In this document: in pieces, positions 5,889 through 6,502 of the stretch | How the letters are laid out: each line of letters opens with the position of its first letter | How positions within the stretch are numbered: position 1 is the stretch's first letter | Assembly: GCA_017652545.1 (NCBI GenBank) | Contig: JAGCAV010000371.1 | Span: 1-6,502, forward strand | Source: Lachnospiraceae bacterium | GTDB taxonomy: Bacteria > Bacillota_A > Clostridia > Lachnospirales > Lachnospiraceae | Direction of reading: 5' to 3' | Length of the DNA stretch: 6,502 nucleotides | Made by a program: the position numbers and the translations under genes | The notes under the pieces: model-generated | The model's database searches: none | Told to the model about the DNA's origin: nothing | What the model saw: the letters and a program-made list of their open reading frames with translations, nothing else

Positions 5889-5917
5889 AATCTACCGTAT
5901 CGGACCTGTATTTTCAA
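5889..5917 (-). promoter_or_regulatory. Candidate purL promoter
   Basis: On the minus strand TTGAAA (5912-5917) and TAGATT (5889-5894) are separated by exactly 17 bases, each four or five of six to the housekeeping consensus. The element starts a few bases after the helicase stop codon and would give a leader of about 90 nt. In that leader a 6-bp stem, CCGGCT with AGCCGG (5821-5826 with 5840-5845), ends about 15 bases before the ribosome binding site. I see no purine riboswitch aptamer pattern. Confidence 0.45.
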
Positions 5918-5923
5918 GTGTTT

Positions 5924-6502
5924 TTATCTTCCTGAAGTTCTCTCCCAGAACTGTTCCAGCAGATTGCTCACCCTCTCCAGGCGGCAGCGCGGAGGATCTT
6001 CCCATTCCCTGGGGAACATCTGCCTGTATCGCGCATCCCCGAACCGTTCATCCAGCAGGATCACCACGCCGGTATCCTCCTCGGTCCGGATAACGCGTCC
6101 GGCCGCCTGCATGACCTTGTTCATGCCCGGGCACTGGTAGGCCAGCCGGAACCCGTCCTGCCCCCTGCTGTCGAACCAGTTTTTCAGGATCTCCTGTTCC
6201 GGACACACCATGGGCAGGCCAGGCCCCACGACCATGGCCCCGATGAGCTGCTCTCCTCTCAGATCGATCCCCTCCCCGAAAAAGCTCCCCATGACGCAGA
6301 AGCCCAGCAGGGTATCTTCCAGTATGGATTCGGCCTGTTCTGTCCCGGACGGGAAATCCCGGAATGTCTCCAGGAAGGTCTCCCTCTCTTCTTCGCTCAT
6401 CCCGGCTGTCTGCCGGATCAGGCGGACATTCTTCGGACAGATCAGTTCAAAGAACCCGGCTGTGTCCTCGAGCATTTTATAGGAAGAAAAGAATACCATG
6501 TA
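5924..6502 (-). CDS. C-terminal part of a DinG/Rad3-family (XPD-like) ATP-dependent DNA helicase, cut by the right edge
   Basis: The last 192 residues of a superfamily 2 DNA helicase of the DinG/Rad3 group (COG1199), which unwinds DNA 5' to 3' in repair or at R-loops and replication blocks. The piece is the second RecA-like domain (Helicase_C_2). YMVFFSSYKMLED (1-13) is the start of that domain. MGSFFGEGIDLRGEQL (71-86) is motif V with the usual 'G.f.EGiD..G'. QAAGRVIRTEEDTGVVILLD (132-151) is motif VI with the arginine finger region 'QA.GR.IR', and DERF is the expected end of the domain. The ATPase P-loop, the DEAH box and any iron-sulfur cysteines would lie beyond the right edge, so activity cannot be judged. 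Full-length relatives are about 780 residues. No terminator follows the stop, and purL starts 130 bases on, so some read-through into purL is possible. Confidence 0.93.
   Translation of the reverse strand, partial: YMVFFSSYKMLEDTAGFFELICPKNVRLIRQTAGMSEEERETFLETFRDFPSGTEQAESILEDTLLGFCVMGSFFGEGIDLRGEQLIGAMVVGPGLPMVCPEQEILKNWFDSRGQDGFRLAYQCPGMNKVMQAAGRVIRTEEDTGVVILLDERFGDARYRQMFPREWEDPPRCRLERVSNLLEQFWERTSGR

Noticed and set aside
5794..5923. Purine riboswitch in the purL leader
   Set aside because: The leader is only about 90 nt from the predicted start site and I see no three-stem aptamer with the conserved loop sequences, only a single 6-bp stem.
1..6502. CRISPR array, tRNA or rRNA genes
   Set aside because: No regularly spaced direct repeats and no cloverleaf or rRNA-like stretches were seen.

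Overview
The window reads as a chromosome piece from an anaerobic Firmicute, most likely class Clostridia (Lachnospiraceae-like). This rests on family resemblance, not on a marker gene. The points for it are a very large single-chain PurL of the type common in clostridia and streptococci, a DinG/Rad3-type helicase tail with the motif wording typical of that group, a conjugative-transposon-type small protein beside a sigma-like protein, and strong AGGAGG-type ribosome binding sites. Every credible gene is on the minus strand, so transcription runs from right to left.

Right part (about 1975-6502): housekeeping DNA, visibly G+C-rich. It holds the C-terminal 192 residues of a DinG-family helicase that enters from the right edge, then a 130-bp gap with a plausible promoter, then a complete purL of 1272 residues. 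PurL makes FGAM in the fourth step of de novo purine synthesis. The catalytic residues of its synthetase half and its glutaminase domain are visible and look intact. The purL transcript probably ends at an intrinsic terminator at 1807-1839, after a leader of stem-loops behind the stop codon.

Left part (1 to about 1800): visibly A+T-richer accessory DNA. In transcription order it carries a small XRE-type regulator with its own terminator, a 149-residue sigma-70-like protein holding region 4, and an 83-residue HTH_16 protein that overlaps it by 8 bp. The last gene is acidic, unrecognised and cut by the left edge, with its own promoter and a strong ribosome binding site. The sigma-like and HTH_16 pair looks like a two-polypeptide sigma factor comparable in layout to SigO-RsoA of Bacillus subtilis.

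The regulatory DNA of the left part is unusually rich. A perfect 22-bp inverted repeat has one arm upstream of the XRE gene and the other upstream of the sigma pair. This suggests that one regulator acts at both promoters; DNA inversion is the alternative reading. The left-edge gene has three copies of the octamer AAAATACT around its promoter and ribosome binding site. Two of these form an inverted repeat that would hide the ribosome binding site only in read-through RNA. Together the left part looks like a small self-contained switch, repressor then split sigma then target, inserted downstream of purL. No integrase, transposase, tRNA, rRNA or CRISPR array is visible.
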